A DNA stretch of 64,000 bases from Dactylorhiza incarnata (taxonomy: Eukaryota; Streptophyta; Magnoliopsida; Asparagales; Orchidaceae), in assembly GCA_033032865.1 (NCBI GenBank), contig JAWHQI010001218.1:37575-101574 (forward strand). Reading direction: 5' to 3'. This document shows, one piece after another, positions 43,438 through 53,110 of the stretch. The notes beneath the pieces were generated by a model. It was given only the letters and a program-made list of their open reading frames with translations, ran no database searches and was not told the origin of the DNA. Within the stretch, counting starts at the first letter, position 1; the number at the start of each line of letters is the position of its first letter. The position numbers and the translations under genes were made by a program.

Positions 43438-45259
43438 TGTTGGAACAACCCTATTTCTGATTTAGGCTAGGATCACTATATGTTGACTAAGGACAAGTTG
43501 ACCCCAATGTATAGTTTATGGGTCAAGAGTTTTGGCTGTTAGAACTAGAAATTTCATTCAGTTTCTGAGTTCGACGAACGGCTATCTGCGTTCGACGAAC
43601 GGCAAGCTCTCTGCGTTCGACGAACAGACTTATTCTCAGCGGTCGATGAACCCATCTCAACGGTCGAAGAATTTGTCTAAGTGCAGCGCTCGACTAATAT
43701 ATTTTGCTCAAGCTCAGCGGTCGATGAAATTATCCAGGCTCAGCGATCGACGAATACTTCCGTTCGACGAACTCCAGTCTGCGTTCGACGAACACCTTCA
43801 GATCAACAAAATTAATTATTCTAGCAAGATTCAATTGAGTTCGACGAAGTAAATGTTGCGTTCGACGAAAATCTTGAGGTCGACGATTCTGCGTTCGACG
43901 AATTTTGTTCAGATCGAAGAATTATTATTTAAGCTCAGAAATTTCAAAAAGAATATATCATTTCATTCTCTGAACTCAGTTCGACCTACAGCAATGGCTC
44001 TTTCTGACAGATCAAGTAAGAAAATATATTTCTTTTGTTTATTCAAGTTTTATCCGTTGACCTTCCAGCAGAAAAAGGACATTCCGTATAAAAGAAAAGG
44101 CTAAACGGCGCAGCAGTACTGTACTGATATCTCTTCAGCGCATGTTATTCCTTAATATAAGGATTTGCATTTAATATCTGTCAGAGTTTTCAAAAGAAAG
44201 TATGGAAGAAGACATAGCAACTTAATATACAGCAGAATATACACAAGCTTACACGACAACAGATAAAGTACAGAATACTTTACAGTTTTGCTGTACAGGA
44301 AAAGTACAGAGAAAAGAAAGAAAGAAAAGGAGATAAAAAGAGAAGAAGGAACATAGCACAGAATAGTTTTTCTTCTTCTTCATCTCACTCGAGCAGCAGC
44401 AACATTCAGAGAACATCTTCAACACCTCCTCTCAGTCATTTTTGCTGCAAAGATTCAGCTCAAAAGAAACAAGAAAAAGCTACAGGAAGAAAGAAGAACA
44501 TCAAAAGCTTATACAGATCTTCTTCTTCCTCAAAGCAGCATTCATTTTCTGAGAACATTTTCTTTTATCTCTCAGTCATCAGCTGCAAGCACAAATCTCC
44601 AAAGAGCAACAAACAATCTGAGAAGCAGTCTTGTTTCTCTGATTTTTCAGCTACAAGAAGATTATTTCTTCAAGAAAAGGCTCCAGCCAATCTACTATCA
44701 AACATCTTCAATCAGACAGAGGAGTTCTTTTCTACATCAAATCCACAAGAGTCTTCTCTACACATCTTGACAGAGAAGAACACCTTAACCCCTCTCTATC
44801 CCATTCTGTACAGGGTTAATACTCCCTTCAAAAGTGTAACCCACTGGTGGCAAGACACCTTATCAAAAAATCCTTGTGTGGTTTTTAAGCACCTTATCAA
44901 AAGCTTATCAGTGATTTGGGCACCTGATCAATCTCTCATTGGTGTGTGGACACCTTATCAAAAATCCCTTGGTGTGAGGGCACCTTATCAAAACTCCTAG
45001 TGAATTCCTACCAAGGGTGGTAGAAGAGTAGACATACCCAGATTTATTGGGGAACTACTATAGCTCCTTGTGTCCTCTGTGATTGTTTATTTCTTTGTGT
45101 TGTGCTGTGTGATTTTATTTATTCTGTTTTTATTAATCACTCTACTTACACATATATATAACACCATTTTTTAATTCCGCAAATAAAACTAAGGGAAAAA
45201 GTTTTAAACTCTATTCATCCCCCCTCTAGAGTTAATTTAAGATCTAACCTCCACTTTCA
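43438..45259 (+). repeat. Copia-2 3' LTR (1822 bp)
   Basis: Same ends and subrepeats as 21730-23570: motif array 43566-43910, TATA 44087-44094, CACCTTATCAAAA repeat about 44850-45000. Followed by target copy AAGAG at 45260. Confidence 0.92.
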
Positions 45260-45264
45260 AAGAG

Positions 45265-45595
45265 TATTCAAAGCTAATCTGGTAAGAAAAGATAACCCAA
45301 AAGGAATGCCTTCTAGAGATATCCCAAAGCCATATCTGTATTTCTAAGGCAAGAGAACAAAAGGAAGATAGTTGAGATTGAGGCTGCAAATACAGAAAAA
45401 GACACAACCACCAATCAAAATATGATTGTGGCTGCTGGCATAGATGTTGCAGCAGACCCATATGCCTCAGCTAAAGAAGAAGGAGTAGCTGCTGAAAGTG
45501 TGAATGCTGCAGCAGACCAAGATGCTTCAGCCAAAGAAAAAGAAGTGGTTGTTGACATTCCTGAGTGCTCTACTTCTAAGAAAAGAAAATTTTAA
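45265..45595 (+). pseudogene. Copia-1 env-like/additional ORF, C-terminal part
   Basis: Continues the frame interrupted at 21729: codon G|TA is restored and 27 further codons (FKANLVRKDNPKGMPSRDIP) follow. A frameshift near 45345 then moves to a frame rich in Ala/Glu/Asp with an imperfect 20-residue duplication (AAGIDVAADPYASAKEEGVA / AAADQDASAKEKEVV). It ends CSTSKKRKF-stop at 45593-45595. The KKRK end is a possible nuclear localisation signal, which argues against an envelope role. No membrane segment is visible. Confidence 0.7.
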
Positions 45596-45972
45596 ATGAA
45601 CGTATAAATGTCTTATGAATGCCTGGATGTAAATTGAACTATACTTTATCTGAAATGCTTATGAATGAATTGTTATATTAGTCATTTATGTCCTAAGACA
45701 ATCTGAGCTAGCTTAATTTTTCCCTGTAATATTGGTTAAGTTAATATGTGATACATCATCATGTTTATCTAATCATATTATTGGTTTGTTAGACTTTGTT
45801 AGTAACATACCTGACATGAATATCACTTGTTACAATCTTATTCTAAGTATCATAATAATGTTTACCTGAGTATGTTATAATGACTATCATGATATGAAGT
45901 TACATGACAAACATTTATGTGTTATGTACTTTAGCATTTGAGGGTGTTCTGCCTTCTTCAAATAGGGGTGAT
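45596..45972 (+). other. Copia-1 3' untranslated region
   Basis: AT-rich and non-coding. AAATAGGGGTGAT (45960-45972), touching the LTR, is a degenerate polypurine tract. Confidence 0.65.
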
Positions 45973-46402
45973 TGTTAGGAAAATGACCCTCAATGTTCCC
46001 TTGATTTGAAGAAACTTCACACTCAATGTTAAGTACAAGTTGTATTTGATATACCTCATTTTATCTCATGACCATGCAGGGTTAGGTCATACCAAGGTGT
46101 GAAGTAAGTTCAGTAGGTTTGCTGTCAAAACCACTGAGACAAGCTCTTAGTCTCAGTTGAACCGCTGAGACAAGGCCAAGGGCCGCTGAGAAGGTGTCTG
46201 GGCCAGCTGAGCTGCAGATAGAAGAAAACAGCTTAGACAACTGTCTGTCTCAGCGGATCCGCTGGAATGGGTCAGAAGAAGCCATTGATACTGGAAGCTG
46301 TCTCAGCCCAACCGCTGAGATAGATTCAGAAGGACTGGCAGGTTTTTCTTTTGGCGCAAGGTGCAGAAAAGCAAGATATGGTATTCCATCCAAAAAAAAC
46401 TA
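45973..46402 (+). repeat. Copia-1 3' LTR, 5' part only
   Basis: Begins TGTTAGGAAAATGACC after the polypurine tract. It contains CTCAGTTGAACCGCTGAG-type palindromes, including CAGCGGATCCGCTG (46251-46264), the same motif as 18806-18897. It stops near 46402, where the sequence becomes Copia-4 LTR. Confidence 0.8.
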
Positions 46403-46742
46403 TCACTGGTAGCAGGTTGGCGACCTGTGTAGTTCACGCGATCTCAGTGGTGCATGCGGCCTGACCTTCTTAGTGGTCGTTGTCGGTCTCAGTTATTCTG
46501 ATTGCTAGTTTGCTTGTCTCTCTTATTTTCCCTGTTTTTTGATGAATCATTTATCGCCATGTATACCTCACATTGTAAAGAGATAGTTTATATTCAAGAT
46601 TGTTTTTCTCTTCTGTTGTTGTTGGTTACTTATCTTGGTATGGTTGTAGTGTTCCTGCGTCTGATTCCCGCTTCTAAGTTTCTTACTTTTGGTATCTGAA
46701 CTGAAATTCAGCATTATATATCAGAGATAGAAAATATTAACA
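46403..46742 (+). repeat. Copia-4 5' LTR, 3' third only
   Basis: Matches 59862-60189 of the 3' LTR, ending GATAGAAAATATTAACA. The first two thirds are missing and replaced by Copia-1 LTR sequence. Confidence 0.87.
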
Positions 46743-46757
46743 TGGTATTAGAGGGAC
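46743..46757 (+). other. Copia-4 primer-binding site
   Basis: TGGTATTAGAGGGAC directly after the LTR; initiator-Met tRNA type with one mismatch in the first 11 bases. Confidence 0.75.
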
Positions 46758-46833
46758 AAAAGGATTGAGTAGCGATCAACCTCAGTATCTTGCTTAAGGT
46801 TTCTGGAAGGTCAAGTTAACTTGCTGAATAACA

Positions 46834-46921
46834 ATGGAAGGAGGTTTTACAAGAGGTCTTGGTATTGAGCTCCTTACACAGACTAACTTGAAGAAGTGAA
46901 AGTCTTGCATGGAGAGCTATC
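46834..46921 (+). pseudogene. gag: Copia-4 Gag, N-terminal part (before Copia-3)
   Basis: ATG 46834 (MEGGFTRGLGIELLTQTNLK). TGA at 46897-46899 replaces a Trp codon expected from the L-x-x-x-N-x-x-x-W motif of copia gags. Copia-3 inserted after ESY-L; the frame continues at 56516. Confidence 0.82.
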
Positions 46922-48105
46922 TGTTGGAACATGGTCTTCCGCATCTCCTAGGTTTGAGAATAACAAATCCTATGTGTATTTGATCTTGTGTGTTTAAGTG
47001 TGCAGGAAATCAAAGTCCACATGACTCAAGGATGGTTGTCCCCAAAATTGAGGCCAGAATTTCAAAATGGCCACTAGCGCCGGCGGTAGCGATAGCGCCC
47101 GGCACTAGTGATGATTTGCGCGATTCCGGCAGTGTTTTTAGAAGGAGCTAGCGCCCGACGGTAGCTACTAGCGCTGGCGGTATCATGGCGCACAAGAGTC
47201 ATAAAGCAAATTATTGTCGAGGATTGAAGATCCTGTCGCGCAAAATGTTACTTAATCAGGGATAGCGCCGACGGTAGCTACTAGCGCTGGCGGTAGCATG
47301 GCGCACAAGAGGCATAGAGCAAAATGTTGCCGCAGATAGAAGATCCTGCCGCGCAAAATGTTACTTAATCAGGGATAGCGCCGGCGGTAGCGGTAGCGCC
47401 GGTGGTAGCGCTTTGGCTATAAAAGGACCCCCTCTCCTCTTGTTTTCCACACCTATTGCATACACCTCTGAGAGAGAGTGCTAGAATTCCAGAGGCTTGT
47501 CTTGGCCGAAATTTGAGGTCCCAGCGAAGCTCTGCCAATTTCTGAAGGAGAATTCCATCACGCCGAATCCAGACGAAGTCCGCTTCGACAAACGCTGATT
47601 CTACAGCGGATCTTCCCCTCCATCTTCAGAAGTTCATCTTAAGGGAAGTTTTATTATTTTATTTATCTTTCTTTGTAAACGGTAGTGAAATCGCCTCGTG
47701 TTGGCGACTAGGTCTGGGGTAGGACTTAGGGCTGAAATTCGCCTCGTGTTGGCCACTAGATCTAGGCTAGGTCTAGGGGGTGCTCGAGGCCACATCCGGG
47801 GAAGGATTGGCTAGAGCGGCTTGAGGCTGAATCCGGGAAGGAGAAGGCTAGGGCCACCGGTTCGTGGGGAAGCGAGTCCGGATAGAAAATGAAAAGAGCT
47901 TTTATTATTCGCCCCCGATCTCTAGCGTCATTAAGATCAAGTTTTGTAAAACTTATTTAATATCAATAAAGCTTGTCTCTCCTTTTGTTTTACTTGACTT
48001 CTTGTTTTAATATTGCAATATTCCAAAGTTTTTCTAAATAAATCTAAAGTTTTTGGAAACCCTTATTCACCCCCCCCCCCTCTAAGGGCGCCGACCGATC
48101 CAACA
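46922..48105 (+). repeat. Copia-3 5' LTR (1184 bp)
   Basis: Motif array of GCGCCGGCGGTAGCG and relatives at 47080-47412, built partly from an internal duplication of about 100 bp. Then TATAAAAG, two copies of a CGCCTCGTGTTGGCGACTAG phrase, and a terminal C-tract. Confidence 0.93.
47418..47425 (+). promoter_or_regulatory. Copia-3 5' LTR TATA box
   Basis: TATAAAAG five bases after the last motif (GGTAGCGCTTTGGC). The 3' LTR equivalent is at 55822-55829. Confidence 0.82.
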
Positions 48106-48107
48106 AG

Positions 48108-48121
48108 TGGTATCAGAGCGG
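48108..48121 (+). other. Copia-3 primer-binding site
   Basis: TGGTATCAGAGCGG, an exact match to the initiator-Met tRNA complement over the first 12 bases. Confidence 0.85.
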
Positions 48122-48154
48122 TTTTTGTTCCAATCGGCTTAACAACCAGGAACA

Positions 48155-50040
48155 ATGGCGTCTCATGATCTCGCTTTCTCGGAGGGTCAAGGGATTAGTC
48201 GACCACCTCTATTTACTAGGTCAGATTTTAACTATTGGAAAAATAGAATGATGTGCTTTCTTATGACGATGGATGTTGAAGTCTGGAATATGGTAGAAAT
48301 CAGATACTCTCCTCCTGCAACTGTAGTGGGAGAGGCAACATTATTAAAACCTAAAGATAAATGGGACGATAGCGACAAATTAAGGTGTAAAAATAATGCA
48401 AAAGCAATGAACGCCTTATATTGTGCCCTAAATAGGACTGAATTTAATAGGATTTCTGCTTGCACTACTGCTTATGATATTTGGAATCAATTAGAAGTAA
48501 CTCACGAAGGTACATCGCAGGTGAAAGATGCCAAGCTGTTTCAACTGGAATCTGAATATGAGAAATTCAGGATGGACACAGAAGAGGATATCAACTCAAT
48601 GTACACTCGCTTCACAAAGATTCTCAACGCATCCAAGGCGCTTGGAAAGACCTACTCCGACGGGGACTTGGTGAGGAAAATTCTTCGTTCCTTACGTCCA
48701 AGGTTCAATCCGAAGGTGACGGCTATCTCGGAGTCGCACAACTTAAGAACGCTCCAGATCGAGAATCTCATTGGGAATCTCAAAACCCATGAGGTAGAAC
48801 TACAAATTCAACATGACGAATACAACAAGGAGCCGAAGAAAAAGGCGTTGGAGCAGACATCAAAGAAGGAGTGCATCGATGAGGACGATGATGATGAAGA
48901 AGGACTCCTGGTGAAGAATTTCAAGAAGTTCATCAGAAATCCAGAGAGAAGGAACACATTCCGAAAATTCTTCCAAAAAGATACTCGACGAAAGGGATCC
49001 TCCTCTTCATCGAAGAAAGAAAAAGGAAGCGATGACGAAGAAGAAAGGCCGCCTCCAGAATGCTATCACTGCAGAAAAACCGGGCACATTCAGAGCCAGT
49101 GCCCAAAATATCAAAAGGAGCGGAAAGAACAAAAGAAAGCAAAAGAGAGGAAGAAAGTGCTGAAGGCCGCTACTTGGGATGACTCTTCCTCTGAAGAGTC
49201 AAACGGTTCTGAGTCAAGTAGCGAGGAGGAAGCAAACTTGTGCTTAATGGCCAAAAGCGACGATGACGACACTAGTGTTCTTAGCGACACTGAGGTATCT
49301 CCTCCTACCTTTGAAGAACTTTATGATACATTTGTTTTATTAAATCATGAAAATGAATCTATTATAAAAGAAAATCGTAAGCTCACACAAAATTAGTCTC
49401 TCTTGAAAAAAGAAAAGTTTCATGTCAAGAATGTGAGCACTCTTTATTTAAGATAAAAGAACTTGAAGTTTCTCTCTCTAATGCCCTTTCACAAAACAAA
49501 ATCATTGCAAAAGAAAAATGAAACTTAGAGAGAAAATTGAAAACTTCTATATTACAAATTGAAAAGAACAAAAAAGGATTTGAAAATAAATGTGTTATGA
49601 TTGTTCAAGAAAATACATCTCTTAAAAAACAAAATCAAAATCTCAATTTAGCCATAAACAAATTCGGGATTGGTCAAAAATCCCTGGATATGCTTCTGGG
49701 TAATCAATGCTTTGGGTCTGCAAAATTCGGACTCGGATATAAAAGTGAACACTACCGCCCGGCGCTAGCTACTAACGCCGGCGGTAGCTCTAATGTTAAA
49801 AATTCTTCTAGTTTTTCTAATGTACAAACATCATCCAGCAAGGGCAACGTAGAAACTCAGAAAAGGGTCTCAACCCCCTTTATTTCATGTGCTAATTGTC
49901 TTAAATTTGGACACACGTCTGGCTCTTGCAGGAATATAAAACAACGATCTTTAAAACAAATCTGGGTACCTAAGAAAACCACTTTCTCTATGGGTGGTAC
50001 CTCTTGGGTATCCGGATCTTTACTCTCATCTTCTTTCTAG
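48155..50040 (+). pseudogene. gag: Copia-3 Gag, lightly broken
   Basis: ATG 48155 (MASHDLAFSEGQGISRPPLF). A 413-codon open part covers the capsid core (YDIWNQLEVTHEGTSQVKDA) and the first zinc knuckle CYHCRKTGHIQSQC starting at Cys303, then an acidic Ser/Glu region with CLMA. A TAG at 49394-49396 marks a one-base frame change; the downstream coiled coil has TGA at about 49519. From 49537 the frame is open to TAG 50038-50040. This part includes KFGLGYKSEHYRPALATNAG, whose codons for the last ten residues are the LTR motif. The second knuckle CANCLKFGHTSGSC and the usual end QIWVPKK follow. Confidence 0.88.
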
Positions 50041-53000
50041 ATTTGCAGGAAGGCTAAGGAAACAGAAGACGTGTGGTATTTGGACTCAGGCTGCTCCAAA
50101 CACATGACGGGCAATAAAGCAAAATTCGTTAGCCTAGAAATGAAGAAAGGAGGAATAGTGACGTTTGGCGATAACAGTAAAGGAAGGATCATGGGAGTTG
50201 GTATAGTGGGTAACGCATCTTTTCTTATATCAAATGTACTTTATGTGAAAGGATTAAAACATAACCTAATATCTATAAGTCAACTGTGTGATAAAGGTTT
50301 AGACGTACTTTTTGAATCTTCCACTAACCTTTGCAAGATTGTTAATCCTAAAACAAAAGATGTGTTATTAACTGCACCTAGAATTCATAATGTTTACATA
50401 GTTTCATTTCATGATATGTCTAAATCTTCAATAAAATGTTTTATAACGAAAAATGATGAATTAGAATTATGGCATAGACGCTTAGGCCACGCTAGTACAA
50501 AGCTCATCTTAAAACTAGCAAAAAGAGAATTGATTAGAGGATTGCCTAAGTTCAATGGAAATTTATCTTCATTATGCTCTCCATGCCAGAAAGGCAAATT
50601 TACTAAGTCATCTTTTAAAAGCAAAAACAAAATTTCTACATCAAAACCTCTGCAATTAATTCATATGGATCTCTTTGGTCCCGTTAACACTGCGAGTCTT
50701 GGTGGTAGATTATACACTTATGTTCTCATAGATGACTATTCTAGATATTGTTGGACTTTATTTCTCTCCTCCAAATCTGATGCGTTTTGCGAATTTTCAA
50801 AATTATGTACTCGCATTCAAAATGAATTAGATTTAAAAAATAAAATGCATTCGCTCAGATCATGGAGGTGAATTTGAAAATGAAAATTTTAAATCTTTTT
50901 GTGACATGTTAGGTATTAAGCATGAGTTCTCCGCTCCAAGCACACCTCAACAAAACGGTGTTGTAGAACGGAACAATAGGACAATACGAGAACTTACACG
51001 CACCATGCTATCTGAATATATATTACCTAAGTATTTTTGGGCAGCAGCCGTAAGCACTGCTGCTATGTAATGAATAGAGTTATGCTTCGCCCATCATTAA
51101 CTCTCACACCATATGAACTCTACTATCAAAAGAAACCTAACGTATTGTATTTTAAAGTATTTGGATGTAAATGCTTCATTCTTAATACAAAAGATTCTTT
51201 AGGAAAATTTGACGAAAAATGTGATGAAGGAATATTTCTTGGTTATTCTTCAACTAGTAAAGCATATAGAATATTTAATAAAAGATCAAGTAAGGTTGAA
51301 AAGTCAATTAATGTCAGATTTAATGAGTTTGTTCCATGTGTAGAGAAGCTCCCTACAGGTACCGATGATGAACCTTTGCCATCCTTGGAACACGACGAAG
51401 AAGAACCGTCCAAAGAAGAGGAGGAGAAGTCCAAAGAAGATGAATATGTACCTCCAAGCTTTCTAAATTTCTCCAAAAATCATCCAAAGGAGCTAGTCAT
51501 TGGGGAACCTTCTACTGGGGTAAGAACTCGGTCCTCTCTTCATGAAACATTTTCAAATATTTGCTTTGTGTCTGAAATTGAACCTAAAAACGTTTCCACC
51601 GCTTTAAATGACGAATTTTGGTTTTTGGCAATGAATGAAGAGTTAGGACAATTTGAAAGAAATAAAGTTTGGAATTTAGTAGAAAGACCATCTAATCATC
51701 CAATTATTGGCGTAAAATGGATTTTTAAAAATAAGCTAGATGGTGAATCTAGGATTGTAAGAAATTAAGCACGCTTAGTTGCTCAAGGCTATTCACAAAT
51801 CGAGGGGGTAGATATTGAAGAAACTTTTGCACCCGTAGCTCGCCTAGAATCTATACGAATATTTTTGGCATTTGCGAGTTTTAAAAGAATAAAATTATTT
51901 CAAATGGATGTTAAAAGTGCCTTTTTAAACGGGTTTATTAAAGAAGAAGTTTATGTAGAACAACCCCCCGGTTTCATAAATGAAAATTTTCCAAATCATG
52001 TTTACAAATTAGAAAAAAATGCTTTATGGTTTAAAACAAGCGCCCCGTGCATGGTATGATCGTCTTACATCATTTTTGTTAGAGCACGGTTATGTTATGG
52101 GAAGTGCAGACAACACACTCTTCATTAAGCATAAAAATAGCGAATTAATTATTCTACAAATATATGTTGATGACATCATTTTTGGAGCCACTAATAAAGA
52201 GTTGTGTAATGAAGTAGTCTTAATAATGAAAAATGAATTTGAAATGAGTCTTGTAGGAGAACTATCATATTTTCTTGGTTTTCAAATTTCACAAAGAACT
52301 GATGGTATTTTTATTTGTCAATCAAAATATGTTCACGATATGCTTAAACGATTTGGATTTGAAAATCTTAAACAAGCTTCTACTCCTATGAGTGCTTCTT
52401 TAAAACTAGGAAAAGATGAATCTGGAATTTCCATTGATCAAACGCTATATAGAGGAATGATAGGATCTCTTCTTTATTTAAGTGCATCTAGACCAGATAT
52501 AATGTTTGTCGTATGTTTATGTGCTTGCTTTCAAGCCGATCCAAAAGAATCTCATTTAAAAGCGGTAAAACGGATTTTTCGTTATCTAATAGGGTCATCT
52601 AAATTAGGATTATGGTACCCACACAATGACTCTTTCACGCTCCACAGCTATTCCGATTCGGACTACGCCGGGTGTTCACTAGATAGAAAAAGCACTAGCG
52701 GTACATGTCACTTTTTAGGACCCTCTATAGTTGCTTGGTCTAGTAGAAAACAATCTTCGGTTGCACTCTCCACCACGGAGGCCGAATATATAGCACTTGG
52801 CAGTTGTTGTGCACAAGCGTTATGGATGAGCCAAACACTAGAGGACTTTGGATTTCATCCCAAAAACATAGATCTTAAATGTGACAACAAAAGTGCAATA
52901 GACCTCACATATAATCCCGGACACCATTCTAGATCCAAACACATCGACGTTCGTCATCATTTTATTAGGGATCACATTAAGAAAGAAAATCTAAAAGTAA

Positions 53001-53110
53001 GCTTCATTGGGACGGACTCTCAACTTGCTGACATATTTACTAAACCCCTTCCCGATGCAAGATTTCGATTATTACGACTTGAATTAGGTGTCCTACATCT
53101 TTCAAGTTAA
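50041..53110 (+). pseudogene. pol: Copia-3 Pol, three breaks
   Basis: Same frame as the gag end after a single TAG. Protease: WYLDSGCSKHMTG (50074). GAG-pre-integrase: ELWHRRLGHAS. Integrase: HMDLFGP; frameshift near 50845 just before the second catalytic Asp; QQNGVVERNNRT; a one-base loss near 51057. Linker with an acidic EEEPSKEEEEKSKED run. TAA at 51766-51768 replaces Gln in [34 protein letters not shown], an extra A near 52015, then [16 protein letters not shown] and an intact YVDDIIFG (about 52168). RNase H: DSDYAGCSLDRKSTSGTCHF, HSRSKHIDVRHHF. The final 363 codons are open to TAA at 53108. Few lesions, consistent with a young element. Confidence 0.88.

Larger units (their letters stand above)
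21730..45259 (+). mobile_element. Copia-2: SIRE-type Ty1/copia element interrupted by Gypsy-2
   Basis: LTRs 21730-23570 and 43438-45259 begin TGTTGGAACAACC and end CCACTTTCA. The target duplication AAGAG is at 21725-21729 and 45260-45264. A primer-binding site, gag and pol are present; there is no env-like ORF. Gypsy-2 (23826-37530) splits gag. Removing Gypsy-2 plus one target copy (13710 bases) restores the gag frame exactly. The element lies in Copia-1's env-like ORF. Confidence 0.93.
1231..46402 (+). mobile_element. Copia-1: old SIRE/Maximus-type Ty1/copia element, interrupted twice
   Basis: Pieces in order: 5' LTR remnant 1231-1378, gag 1460-3985, [Gypsy-1], pol 15472-18617, spacer with motif palindromes and a TATA promoter, env-like ORF 19115-21729, [Copia-2], env-like end 45265-45595, 3' region, 3' LTR start 45973-46402. 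Known of the lineage: long acidic gag with two zinc knuckles, protease-integrase-RT-RNase H order, and an env-like ORF after pol. Removing Gypsy-1 joins gag and pol at one target site, and removing Copia-2 restores the env-like frame exactly. Both LTRs are truncated, in non-overlapping parts, so they cannot be compared with each other. Confidence 0.85.

Noticed and set aside
46194..46699. Open frames across the Copia-1/Copia-4 LTR junction
   Set aside because: They cross a junction of two unrelated LTR fragments, so no single gene is represented.
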